DNA of 64,000 nucleotides from Bremerella sp. P1 (GTDB lineage Bacteria > Planctomycetota > Planctomycetia > Pirellulales > Pirellulaceae): NCBI RefSeq assembly GCF_028748185.1, contig NZ_CP118164.1, forward strand, positions 2,914,001 through 2,978,000, given 5' to 3'. The notes under the pieces were generated by a model. The model made no database searches and was not told the origin of the DNA. It worked only from the letters and a program-made list of their open reading frames with translations. Of the stretch, positions 17,653 through 26,379 are shown one piece after another (position 1 is the stretch's first letter; each line of letters starts with the position of its first letter). A program made the translations under genes and the position numbers.

Positions 17653-17916
17653 GTGATCGACAGTGGCTCATCCTCTATTGCCCCACCGCGAAGTACGGTG
17701 AAGCAGACCATTCAGCTTGGCTTTTACATTGGAGCCGGCTTCGGCTTGGCCATCGGATCCGGCCTGGCGGTCTTGATGGGTAGCAATCTCCTGTGGCAAA
17801 CAGGCGGATTGGTTGCTGGTGCCTTGCTGGGCATTTGTGGCGGTTTGGGGATCTCCTGGATGCAGCGTCGCCTGAAGCCATCTCCTGCTCCGGCTTATCG
17901 GCCTAGCGGCACGTAG
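17653..17916 (+). CDS. Small two-span membrane protein with glycine-rich helices
   Basis: An 87-residue protein from a GTG at 17653. After a short polar N-terminus there are two hydrophobic segments (about 23-43 and 49-67) rich in Gly spaced every few residues (GAGFGLAIGSGLAVLMG, LVAGALLGICGGLGI), as in glycine-zipper or AtpI-like small proteins. The C-terminus is basic and proline-rich. It lies 180 bases after the sigma/anti-sigma pair on the same strand. Function unknown; the start is uncertain. Confidence 0.5.
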   Translation: MIDSGSSSIAPPRSTVKQTIQLGFYIGAGFGLAIGSGLAVLMGSNLLWQTGGLVAGALLGICGGLGISWMQRRLKPSPAPAYRPSGT

Positions 17917-17956
17917 AAGCTCGCTGGCACGATCTCACTGAATCGCCAGGCAGGTC

Positions 17957-18649
17957 TTACTCTGCGTGGCAATGCTGGCAGCGATTCACCAATGCGACCA
18001 TCTGAGGCCCTTTGAGCGAGACCCCTTGGTGCGCCTTCGCCTTATCCGAATCGGCATGATGGCATTGGCTGCAGCAATGGGCCGAGGTGAAATTCTGTTC
18101 GGCGAGATTGGAAAGAAGCTCGCTGTCGTCTGTTTGGCTTGCGCGAGCCGCATCAACCGAGACGAGCGAACAGATGTTCGGCCCAGCGACCAAGTCTGCC
18201 AGATTCCCAGCGCCGCTAGCACCTGTGGCTGCAAAACCACCTGAGGTTGGTCGCGAATTGTCTGAGCTGCTCGAACTGTGCGACCAGTTTCCTTGGACTG
18301 CCAAAACGATCATCAGGCACAATGCCAAAGCGATCAGAGGACCACGAATGGCAGCCACGATATCGGTAGTTGGTCGCTCAGGCTGATCGGTGATGCAGCG
18401 ATGGCTAGGCGTGCTATCGTCGGCCAAAAAGACCGGCAACGGAGAATCGTCGTCGGCCGTATCCGCTTGCCCATTGGCTAGCATTTCGGTCGCAGGACGC
18501 AGTGCTTCGGCTAGTTCACGACAGCTATGGCAAACCGTCAGGTGCCGTTGGATCGGCATGTCGGTCTCGTGCTCGCCCGTCGGGAACGGTGCCCGGGTAA
18601 GTACTTCGAACACGTCGTCGCAGGTCGGTAGATGGTGCGATTGAATCAT
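17957..18649 (-). CDS. Zinc-finger anti-sigma factor with two CXXCH heme motifs
   Basis: A 230-residue protein whose ATG at 18649 overlaps the stop of the ECF sigma gene (ATGA). The cytoplasmic part has a ZAS-type motif HLTVCHSC, that is His36-x3-Cys40-x2-Cys43, the zinc anti-sigma signature. One membrane helix lies at about 98-118, followed by a Ser/Gly-rich linker. The outer part ends with two heme c attachment motifs, CSQCH at 193-197 and CQHCH at 224-228. Known anti-sigma factors normally have unrelated sensor domains here, so a c-type cytochrome-like sensor is inferred; redox or electron-transport status could be the signal. A reading that starts at 19069 overlaps the sigma gene and is rejected. 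Confidence 0.85.
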   Translation of the reverse strand: MIQSHHLPTCDDVFEVLTRAPFPTGEHETDMPIQRHLTVCHSCRELAEALRPATEMLANGQADTADDDSPLPVFLADDSTPSHRCITDQPERPTTDIVAAIRGPLIALALCLMIVLAVQGNWSHSSSSSDNSRPTSGGFAATGASGAGNLADLVAGPNICSLVSVDAARASQTDDSELLSNLAEQNFTSAHCCSQCHHADSDKAKAHQGVSLKGPQMVALVNRCQHCHAE

Positions 18650-19260
18650 CGAACGTGTTCCTCGGAAAGCTCTTGGCAAGTGTTCTGGATCAATTTCGCG
18701 AGTTGCAACAATCCATTGCGGACGCGGGCCTTGGCCGCCGGCAGGCCGATACCCTGGGCGTCGGCGATTTCCTGAAATTTCATTTCGCCGAAGAATCGCA
18801 GGCGAATCGCTTCCGCTTGAATGGGCGTCAGCTTGTCGAGCAGTCCCAGCACCTGGCTGCGACGTTCTCGGTCGATCAGGCCTGAGAGTGCCTGGCAGGG
18901 AACTTCCAACTCGAGCGGCGATGGGCTTTCGTCGCTTTGGCCTGCCTGAAGCTTGGTTGAAGTGACCGGCAGCTTCTTTCCCTTCTCGCGAATCCGATGG
19001 CATACGTTCAGCAGAATTCGCCATAGCCAAGTGCGGAAGCTGTACCGAGAGTCGTACGTATGCAGCCACTTGAAGCTGTTGAGGAACGCTTCCTGAACGG
19101 CATCTTCGGCTGACTGCGAGTCGCCCAAGTAGCTGTAAGCCAGATTCAACAGAGCCCTGCGGTACCGCTTCACGATCACGGCATACTGATCCGCATCGCC
19201 AGCCAGAACGGCCGAGAGGATCTCGCCATCGGTTAACTCAGGGACGTCCGAAGCAGTCAT
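18646..19260 (-). CDS. ECF RNA polymerase sigma factor (pair 2)
   Basis: A 204-residue ECF sigma factor with region 2 (LLNLAYSYLGDSQSAEDAVQEAF, then SFRTWLWRILLNVCHRIREK) and region 4 (LTPIQAEAIRLRFFGEMKFQEIADAQGIGLPAAKARVR). The linker between regions is longer than average and polar. Its stop overlaps the start of the ZAS anti-sigma gene, as expected for a partner pair. The promoter should lie in the 19261-19400 region, where autoregulation would be expected, although no box is assigned. Confidence 0.93.
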   Translation of the reverse strand: MTASDVPELTDGEILSAVLAGDADQYAVIVKRYRRALLNLAYSYLGDSQSAEDAVQEAFLNSFKWLHTYDSRYSFRTWLWRILLNVCHRIREKGKKLPVTSTKLQAGQSDESPSPLELEVPCQALSGLIDRERRSQVLGLLDKLTPIQAEAIRLRFFGEMKFQEIADAQGIGLPAAKARVRNGLLQLAKLIQNTCQELSEEHVR

Positions 19261-19982
19261 GACGTGGAGGGGTAGGAAGGAATCAGCGGAAGTGAGAAAG
19301 TTCCCTCCATTATAGCGCGGCCGCCGGCTGAGGGATACATTTCGCGTAACCCATTACTGCAGCAAGCCTTTACCCGCGCCGGACATGTTCGCGATTCATT
19401 GCCTCTCTGGCCGAAAACTGAAAACCGAACACTGAAAACTGCTTTCAAGAAACGCTGAAAGTCCGTCTTTCTTACCAAGAGCTATTGGTCGTGCAAGAAA
19501 GGGTCATCAGAACTTAACCCTAGTCCAGAGGAGAAGCGTTCCCTGGATTCTTGCCGTACCATCCACTTTGGTAAGAGAGGCGGACTCTCAACTGAACTAT
19601 CGTACGTGAACGTGCGTCTTGTTCACTCACGACGTTCGCAAACCTTAACCACCCAGGAAGATCCCCACCTTACCCAGGTGGTACTGTTATCGAATGCCGT
19701 ACGGCTGAAGATGATTGATACCCCTTTGCTAATTGGATTTCTTATCGCAGTCGGTTTGGTCGGATCGAGTGTGCCGATTATGGCGCCGGACGACCGTTAC
19801 GCTTCACCCATTTGGCAGTGCTGACAGGCTGTTGCGCCAGCGATGACGTAGTTTCTCACATAAATGCCAGCAGGAGTTTCAAGTAGTTCTGCAGGGGGTT
19901 AAGATGACTGCCCGACCCGCGAGATGAAAAACGACGCCTCCGACTTGCCGTTACCAAACGCCAACGATTGAGTCATTACACC
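19261..19982. other. Long divergent intergenic region with a repeat array
   Basis: The 720-base gap separates the leftward sigma/anti-sigma pair from the rightward DUF1559 genes. It contains a GAAAACTG-type repeat (19413-19441) and an ACCACC/GGTGGT inverted repeat (19648-19653 with 19677-19682). A possible 37-codon reading frame with one hydrophobic stretch (19711-19824) starts MIDTPLLIGFLIAVG but has a poor ribosome site, so I do not call it. Confidence 0.4.
19413..19441 (+). repeat. GAAAACTG/ACCGAACACTG repeat array
   Basis: The 29-base stretch contains GAAAACTG twice (19413-19420 and 19434-19441) around an AAAACCGAACAC unit. It matches the array at 3531-3557 near sucD in its units but not in their exact order. 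No function is known to me. Confidence 0.55.
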
Positions 19983-20711
19983 ATGAACGAAGCTCCCTCG
20001 ACCCAGCCGAATGAAGCACCAAAGAAGTCATCTATTCCCTTCGGCGTCCGCGTTGGAGGCATCATCGGCGTGTTGGTCATTGGCGGGGTGATCCTGTTTG
20101 GCATCGTCCCGTCGATCGTCTCTCAGCGAAAGGAGTCGATTCAGAACCTCAAGGATATCGGACTTGCGTTTCACAACTATCACGATGTCTATGGAAAGTT
20201 CCCCTTGGCTCACTTCGATGATGAGACCGGAACGCCACGACGAAGTTGGCGAATGGCCCTGCTACCGTTTTTGGAAGAATTGGAGTTGTACGAGAAGTAC
20301 GACGACAACTCGATGTGGAATGGCGACAAAAATATTGGGCTATCGAAAGAGACGCCTTCCGTCTTTCGCTCCTACTTCAGTGATTGCAGCGATGGCAGAA
20401 CGCCCTTTGTAGCGATCGTCGGTGAGAAAACGGTCTTTCCTGATGATCGCAATGTTGCCTTCCGCGATATTACGGACGGTGCCAGTAATACGATTCTTTT
20501 CATTGCCGACTACGAAAACCCCGTGAAGTGGAGCGAGCCGGTCGACGTGACGTTAGATGAATTCCTAGAGCGCTACGCTGACAGAAGCGATGCGGTCCTG
20601 CATGTGGTTATGGCTGACGGCGGACTCCTCGAACTTCACGAAGTCTCTGCTTCCACGCTTAAGAACCTCGCGGAAAGAAATGATGGGCAGGTAATCCCAC
20701 AACTCCAGTAG
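19983..20711 (+). CDS. DUF1559-family protein, single-span (copy 1 of a triplet)
   Basis: A 242-residue protein starting at the ATG at 19983; a TTG at 19968 gives five more residues and is unlikely. After a polar N-terminus comes one membrane helix (about 20-42), then IQNLKDIGLAFHNYHDVYGKFPLAHF, the conserved block of DUF1559 proteins, and later WRMALLPFLEELELYEKYDD. The usual prepilin-type N-methylation motif is missing. The end has VMADGGLLELH, the counterpart of the H-x9-DG region. Function unknown beyond the family; probably an envelope protein. Two homologs follow on the same strand. Confidence 0.8.
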   Translation: MNEAPSTQPNEAPKKSSIPFGVRVGGIIGVLVIGGVILFGIVPSIVSQRKESIQNLKDIGLAFHNYHDVYGKFPLAHFDDETGTPRRSWRMALLPFLEELELYEKYDDNSMWNGDKNIGLSKETPSVFRSYFSDCSDGRTPFVAIVGEKTVFPDDRNVAFRDITDGASNTILFIADYENPVKWSEPVDVTLDEFLERYADRSDAVLHVVMADGGLLELHEVSASTLKNLAERNDGQVIPQLQ

Positions 20712-20877
20712 GACCGAGGTCGCTTTGATCCCCTGGCTACAACGGGGAACTACAAATTTATTGCGGCCGTTGCAGAAGGCTCGGACAATCGAGATAGACT
20801 TATCTGCCTCGCCCTCCCGCGACGGCCATCGCCGAGAGTGATCCTCTTCCGCCGTCAAATTTCTGGTAGCAGCTGCC

Positions 20878-21660
20878 ATGAATGAGCCTAATCCCTTTGA
20901 TAGTCCTCAGGCGTATGTTACCGAGCCCGAGCCTAAGAAGTGGTGGCAAATTACGGTTGCTGAGATGATCGTCATCGTGCTAATCGTCATTGTATTGATC
21001 GGGCTTCTTTTGCCGCCGGCAAATATGGGCAGTAATTGTTCTCGTCGTACTTTGTCGGCGAACAATTTAAAGAATATCGGCCTCGCTCTGCACAATTACC
21101 ACGACACCTATGGCAGCTTACCGCCAGCCGTGGTGACAGATGCGGAAGGCCGCCCGCTCTATTCATGGCGGGTATTGCTTCTCCCGTTTCTTGAGGAGCA
21201 AGCTCTCTACGACCAATTCGATCTTACTCAACCATGGTACAGTCAGACTAATCGCCCGCTGGCAGATCAGATTCCTGATCTGCTACAGAGCCCGTATCTG
21301 GATGTTGAAAAGAATCCGGCAAAGACCTCGTACCTGGCGGTGATCGACCCCGAAAACAAACAAACGGTCATGCTTTCCCAAGAAGGACGATCGCTGGACG
21401 AAGTACCTTGTGAACTGGGGAATGTGGTGGTCGTCGTCGAGCAGATTGACCATCCGGTGATTTGGACGAAACCGGAGGATATCAGTCCTTTTGAGTTGAT
21501 CGACGTGTCTCCAATCGGCCAGAATGACCTTTGCTATTACCCGGCTCTGTTTGCCGATGTCTCGGTGAAGTGGTTGCCTCGAGATGATCCGCAGCAGCTG
21601 CGTGCATGTCTTACCTGCCAAGATACGGGCCAGGCCGACGAGACGCCCGCCCAGGAATAA
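20878..21660 (+). CDS. DUF1559-family protein, single-span (copy 2)
   Basis: A 260-residue homolog of the genes on either side. The membrane helix lies at about 25-42 (MIVIVLIVIVLIGLLLPPA), followed by NNLKNIGLALHNYHDTYGSLPPA and SWRVLLLPFLEEQALYDQFD, the family core. Near the end, ALFADVSVKWLP stands where the DG motif is expected, without a clear H-x9-DG. No prepilin peptidase site is present. It overlaps no other gene and starts 166 bases after copy 1. Confidence 0.82.
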   Translation: MNEPNPFDSPQAYVTEPEPKKWWQITVAEMIVIVLIVIVLIGLLLPPANMGSNCSRRTLSANNLKNIGLALHNYHDTYGSLPPAVVTDAEGRPLYSWRVLLLPFLEEQALYDQFDLTQPWYSQTNRPLADQIPDLLQSPYLDVEKNPAKTSYLAVIDPENKQTVMLSQEGRSLDEVPCELGNVVVVVEQIDHPVIWTKPEDISPFELIDVSPIGQNDLCYYPALFADVSVKWLPRDDPQQLRACLTCQDTGQADETPAQE

Positions 21661-21692
21661 TCCCACTTCAGGACTCAGTTAGGAACCCAATC

Positions 21693-22406
21693 ATGCGAAC
21701 TTCTCGTCGTGGCGATGCCAAAGTCGTCATTATCATCGTGGTGGTTGTTTTCGGGGTAATGGCCCTGATCTGTACCGGTCTTGCCGTGGCTATCTTATTG
21801 CCGGCGATCGGTCAGGCTCGGATCGCCGCTCAACGTATGCAGTCGCAAAACAACCTGAAGCAAATTGGCTTGGCCCTGCACAACTATCACGATACGTTCG
21901 GCTCGTTCCCTCCAGCTTACATTCCGGATGAAAACGGCAAGCCGATGCACTCGTGGCGGGTGCTGATCCTGCCGTTCGTGGAAGCGAACTACATCTACGA
22001 TCAATACGACTTCTCGCAGCCGTGGGACAGCCCTGCCAATGCGCAGGCCTGTGCGATGATGCCGTTCGTCTACGACGACCCGGCATTGGGAACCGGAGAC
22101 ATGGGGGACCGCACCACGTATGTCGCCATCTCGGCGCCCAATTCAGTGTTGGGGACCGATACGGCCAAGAAGCTCCGAGAGATTACCGTGGGAACGTCCA
22201 ATGCCATCATGGTCATCGAGAACTCTTCCAAGCCGGTGCTATGGTATCAGCCCGACGATATCTCTCCGCAGGAACTGATGTCGCAGAATTTCGACGATCA
22301 ATACTTCGGTGGAATTCAAGGCCTGATGGCAGACGGCTCAGTGAATTTCTTCCCGGAAGCGAGCAAGCAGCAAGTGCAGGCGATGACGTCGGCAGATGGT
22401 AGTTAG
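21693..22406 (+). CDS. DUF1559-family protein, single-span (copy 3)
   Basis: A 237-residue homolog starting at the ATG at 21693, 32 bases after copy 2, so the two are probably co-transcribed; a longer reading from 21606 overlaps copy 2 and is not used. It has the membrane segment at about 10-35 ending ILLPAIGQARIAAQRM, then NNLKQIGLALHNYHDTFGSFPPA and SWRVLILPFVEANYIYDQYD. The late motif LMADGSVNFFPE matches the DG end of the family. It is the copy closest to the standard DUF1559 pattern. Confidence 0.85.
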   Translation: MRTSRRGDAKVVIIIVVVVFGVMALICTGLAVAILLPAIGQARIAAQRMQSQNNLKQIGLALHNYHDTFGSFPPAYIPDENGKPMHSWRVLILPFVEANYIYDQYDFSQPWDSPANAQACAMMPFVYDDPALGTGDMGDRTTYVAISAPNSVLGTDTAKKLREITVGTSNAIMVIENSSKPVLWYQPDDISPQELMSQNFDDQYFGGIQGLMADGSVNFFPEASKQQVQAMTSADGS

Positions 22407-22533
22407 ACCATCTATCGAAAGCCGATTCACGCTCAATTGACCCAACAATTGCCGGAGCCCTCTTCAACTTCTCAGCCAAAGTCATGAGAATAACGCACGT
22501 CACCTGTGTTTCTCATCTTGGGCCGGAAGCGAT

Positions 22534-25500
22534 ATGACGCCGAGCGATCCATTTCCCACGATTAAATTCCGCGGCCAGTTGCGTCCCTCGCAAGTTCAGG
22601 TCCGCGACGTCGCACAGCAGCAGCTATCGCAGGGTGAGCGGCAACTGCACATCGTTGCTCCACCAGGCTCAGGCAAAACGGTTGTCGGGCTCTATCTGTG
22701 GGCGGAAATGATCAAGCGGCCAGCACTCGTGCTCAGCCCGAACTCGGCCATTCAATCGCAGTGGGCAGCCAGAACCGACCTCTTCGAGACCGACCGGCCC
22801 ATGTCGATGTTGGTCAGTACTTCACCGGACGAACCGAAGCTACTCACCTCGCTCACCTACCAAGCGGTCACACTGCCACGCCGCGGCGACGATGGGCTCG
22901 ATCACGCGGCCATGTCGCTGTGGGAAGATCGCCTGATCTCGAAAGGCCAGGCCCAGGATCCGGCCGAAGCAAAGGTCTGGATTCGTGATCTGAAGAAGCA
23001 CAACCGCGACTACTACGACGAACGCCTGTCGGCCTATCGAAAAAGCGTACGCGACGAAGCAGGCCTGGCCGGCGAATCGTTCGAGATGCTGCATCAGTCT
23101 TGCTTGAAGACCTGGCAGCGGCTGCGTGACCAAGGCGTGGGCATGCTCATCCTCGACGAATGTCATCACCTGGTAGGGCATTGGGGCCGGGTGTTGTCCG
23201 ACGCCATGCAATACTTGGACGACCCGATCGTTGTGGGGCTGACGGCGACACCGCCTGACGGTGACGGGAAGATACCGGCCGACTTCGAGCGTTACCAAGA
23301 GTTTCTCGGGCCAATCGATCATGATGTGCCGGTGCCGGCGGTCGTGCGAGACGGCTTCCTTGCCCCGTACCAGGACCTGGTCTACTTCGTCCGTCCATCA
23401 GAAGCTGAACTCCGCTTTGTCGCCCAGGCTGACGATCACCTGGACGAGATACTTCAGGAGGTAACCAGCAAACCGTCGGACGACGGAGACGAAGAACCAG
23501 TCACAGTAGCGACGCCCGTCGAAGAACCAGAAGTCGATGAGACAGAAGGGGACGAACTCAAGCTACACCATGTGGGTGGAACCGACGCGGTTTACAAGGA
23601 CGAGGATGATCCCTTCGCCGATTTGATCTCGGAAGTGGAGCTCGAACAGGAAACGCCTGCCGAAATACAGCCGCCGGTAGAGGTGGCGACCGTCGAAGAG
23701 GCGCCCCGCGTCAAAGCGCTCGTTCCTTGGCTATTGCAAACGCTGGAAACACGCCGACACGCGACCAGCACGTTCAAGACATGGTCTTCCTTTCATCGTC
23801 GCGATCCCGAATTTGCGGACGCGGCCCGCGTGTTTCTGCAGACGCGTCATGTCGAGTTGCCTGCGGATGTCCCGCCGGTGGTTCTGGAAGTACCGGTCGA
23901 GGAAGTGCCGCAAATCCCGGTGATTATCCCCGTCCTTGATCGTTACGTGCGGCACGCTTTGCGGCGTTCGGCCAACGCAGAGGATCGTGCTTTGGCCGAG
24001 AAGGTGATCTCTGGCCTACGGATGTTAGGCGTGCAGATCACGGAGACCGGTTGCCAGGCGTGTGCTTCGCCGGTCGGACGCGTGCTGGCCTATTCCAGCG
24101 AGAAAGCGAAGGCCCTGGTCCCGGTTCTCGCGGCCGAGATGGCGGCACTCGGGGATACCATTCGTGCAGTCGTCGTAACCGACTTCGAGAAAACATCCGC
24201 TACGATATCCGAGGTCGAACATCTGCTCAGCAGTGAGGCCGGCGGCGCGATCGCGGCCTTTCGAGTGTTGGTCAATGATCCGCACTTGGATGCACTCGAT
24301 CCGATTTTGGTCACCGGGTCGAGCGTGCTGGTGGATGACGACCTGTCAGAAAAGTTTGAGGCCGCGGCGAAAGAGTGGCTGGCCAATGCTGGCTACGATG
24401 CGACGTTGACCTTTGATGCCGAGGTTGGTTTTCATGTCGTATCAGGCAGCGGTCGTGATTGGTGTCCCCGCGTCTATGTTGAAATGATCACGGATCTGTT
24501 TCAGCGTGGTCTGACAAAATGCCTCGTTGGCACGCGAGGTCTTTTGGGGGAAGGCTGGGACGCGAACAAGATCAACGTTCTGATCGATCTGACGACGGTC
24601 ACGACGAGTATGACCGTGCGGCAACTTCGCGGGCGATCGTTTCGGCTCGATCCTCAGGTACCGGAGAAGCTGGCCAACAACTGGGATGTGGTTTGCCTGG
24701 CACCGGAATTCAGCAAGGGACTGGATGACTATGCCCGCTTTATCAAGAAGCATCAAAACATCTTTGGCGTGACCGACGATGCGGTGATCGAGAAAGGGGT
24801 TGGGCACGTCCACCCTGCCCTGACCGATCTCCGTCCGGAACTCTTGGAAGGTTCGGTCCGCGATTTGAATCGCGACATGCTTTCTCGGGTGACGTTACGA
24901 GGCGAGACCCGCGATCTATGGCAGATCGGGACTCCCTACGAAGGGACTCCGAATCACACGCTGGAAATGCGGATCAAAGGTTCACCGCGCGAGAGCGGAG
25001 GCTTTCCACCATTTGCCGGAACCAAAGAGCCCTGGTCGAGCGAATCTCTTGTGCAGGCAATCGGAGAAGCGATTGCCCGCACAATGGTGGAGTTGAACTT
25101 GCTGAAGTCGCCGCCGGAAGTCGTGGCGAAATCTCGAGCCGGTGGCTACGTGCGTGTTCTGCTGGAAGATGCCAGTGACGCCGATAGCCGTCTTTTCGTA
25201 ACAGCTCTGCATGAAGCGCTCGGTCCGCTAAACCGGCCCCGCTATATTATTCCACGTAAGCTCAAGTTCGTACGAACCAACTGGCTGTCACGTATGTTGC
25301 CGAAGATGCTCGGCCAATATTTCGAGAAGAGCGAAGACAAGACCGTCATGGTGCATGCCGTACCCAACGCCCTGGCGAAAAACAAAGACACGGTCGAAGT
25401 CTACGAACGCTATTGGAACCAGTACGTGAGCCCCGGCTTTCCGGTGTTTGCCCTGCGTGGTGAAGGAGAGGATCTAATGCGGGAAGCGCTCAAGAAAGGG

Positions 25501-25545
25501 ATGAGCCCTGAAGGCGATTTCCACGAAAAGGAAGTCTTCCGCTAA
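22534..25545 (+). CDS. Large SF2 DEAD/DEAH-type helicase with an acidic insert
   Basis: A 1003-residue superfamily 2 helicase. Motif I is APPGSGKT (GSGKT at 45-49), motif II is LILDECHHL near 206-214 (DECH box), motif III is GLTATPPDG, and the second RecA domain has LVGTRGLLGEGWDANKINV near 665-685 and an arginine-finger block RQLRGRSFRLD near 697-707. Between the two RecA domains is an insertion of about 170 residues, part of which is very acidic (roughly 305-390) and unlikely to fold compactly. After motif VI about 300 residues of unknown type remain. No nuclease, methylase or phage gene is next to it. It may act in DNA repair, defence or RNA handling. Confidence 0.82.
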   Translation: MTPSDPFPTIKFRGQLRPSQVQVRDVAQQQLSQGERQLHIVAPPGSGKTVVGLYLWAEMIKRPALVLSPNSAIQSQWAARTDLFETDRPMSMLVSTSPDEPKLLTSLTYQAVTLPRRGDDGLDHAAMSLWEDRLISKGQAQDPAEAKVWIRDLKKHNRDYYDERLSAYRKSVRDEAGLAGESFEMLHQSCLKTWQRLRDQGVGMLILDECHHLVGHWGRVLSDAMQYLDDPIVVGLTATPPDGDGKIPADFERYQEFLGPIDHDVPVPAVVRDGFLAPYQDLVYFVRPSEAELRFVAQADDHLDEILQEVTSKPSDDGDEEPVTVATPVEEPEVDETEGDELKLHHVGGTDAVYKDEDDPFADLISEVELEQETPAEIQPPVEVATVEEAPRVKALVPWLLQTLETRRHATSTFKTWSSFHRRDPEFADAARVFLQTRHVELPADVPPVVLEVPVEEVPQIPVIIPVLDRYVRHALRRSANAEDRALAEKVISGLRMLGVQITETGCQACASPVGRVLAYSSEKAKALVPVLAAEMAALGDTIRAVVVTDFEKTSATISEVEHLLSSEAGGAIAAFRVLVNDPHLDALDPILVTGSSVLVDDDLSEKFEAAAKEWLANAGYDATLTFDAEVGFHVVSGSGRDWCPRVYVEMITDLFQRGLTKCLVGTRGLLGEGWDANKINVLIDLTTVTTSMTVRQLRGRSFRLDPQVPEKLANNWDVVCLAPEFSKGLDDYARFIKKHQNIFGVTDDAVIEKGVGHVHPALTDLRPELLEGSVRDLNRDMLSRVTLRGETRDLWQIGTPYEGTPNHTLEMRIKGSPRESGGFPPFAGTKEPWSSESLVQAIGEAIARTMVELNLLKSPPEVVAKSRAGGYVRVLLEDASDADSRLFVTALHEALGPLNRPRYIIPRKLKFVRTNWLSRMLPKMLGQYFEKSEDKTVMVHAVPNALAKNKDTVEVYERYWNQYVSPGFPVFALRGEGEDLMREALKKGMSPEGDFHEKEVFR

Positions 25546-25561
25546 TTATCGATTGGCCAGC

Positions 25562-26191
25562 CTAGCTGTTGAACAACGCGGCGATGTCGTCTTGGCTAAT
25601 CGGCTTGTCGTCCAGATCTTCTTCCGGCTGGGCGTCTTCCTGGGTAGAAGCTTCCTCCGATGCCTCTGCCTCATTGCTGGAATCTTGCGTGGCAGCGAAC
25701 ATTGATTCGATGTCATTAGCCGATGCGATCTGAGGAGCTTCCTCATCCGCAGGCTCTTCCGCCAAAGTACTCTTTGTTTCGTCCTTGCGACCGGCCAGGA
25801 ACTCTGCGAGCTCGTTGTCATCGTCCGCTTCCAAGGGCGATTCGCTGACGGGCGTTTCCGGAGCTTCCTCGGCAACAGGCTCGACTGGTTCTTCAACCGC
25901 CGGCTCTTCTTCGGCCGCAGGTTCTGGTTCAGAAGGCAAATCTTCCGGCTCGTTCATCTCCGGGAACGGTTGATTCACCGCGGTTGATTCTGGTTCGGCT
26001 GGAGGTGTCGTTGCTTCCGTCTTTTCTGCTGCGGGCTCTTCTTCTGAATCGATTGCATCAATCTGGATCACATTGTCTCCGTCCGATGGCAGAAACAAGG
26101 CGTACCATGGCTGCGGTCCGTAGCCCATTAAGACTGCGGCGGCGAAACCAACAGATAGATTCAAAACGGCAAACAGCAGAACGATGAACAC
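25562..26191 (-). CDS. Single-span acidic protein with three DI/EL-x-x-F short motifs
   Basis: A 209-residue protein from a GTG at 26191. An N-terminal hydrophobic helix of about 25 residues is followed by a low-complexity Glu/Pro/Ala-rich region. The C-terminal third carries three related short peptides, NELAEFLAG, NDIESMFAA and SQDDIAALFNS at the very end. The last is close to the LSQ(D/E)EIDALL motif known from the N-termini of FliM and FliY. This suggests a docking peptide for a partner protein. It lies downstream of and opposite to the helicase, separated by 16 bases. No enzyme domain is seen. Confidence 0.65.
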   Translation of the reverse strand: MFIVLLFAVLNLSVGFAAAVLMGYGPQPWYALFLPSDGDNVIQIDAIDSEEEPAAEKTEATTPPAEPESTAVNQPFPEMNEPEDLPSEPEPAAEEEPAVEEPVEPVAEEAPETPVSESPLEADDDNELAEFLAGRKDETKSTLAEEPADEEAPQIASANDIESMFAATQDSSNEAEASEEASTQEDAQPEEDLDDKPISQDDIAALFNS

Positions 26192-26379
26192 GGCTTAACC
26201 ACTAACGAAACCCATGTCGAAACCAGGGGGGACTACCACCCCATGTGTGAAGCATACGTTTCAACTAGCAGTCGATGTCATTGGGTTGCGGAATGCCGCA
26301 GCAATAATCGATCGATGGCTATTTAGATCTGGATATTCGTTTCAATCGTTACAGCCGAGCTGTTCGTAAAGACTCGGGC

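Noticed and set aside
19711-19824. A 37-codon frame with one hydrophobic stretch
   Set aside because: No ribosome site, no conservation that can be judged, and it lies in a region with repeats; too weak to call.
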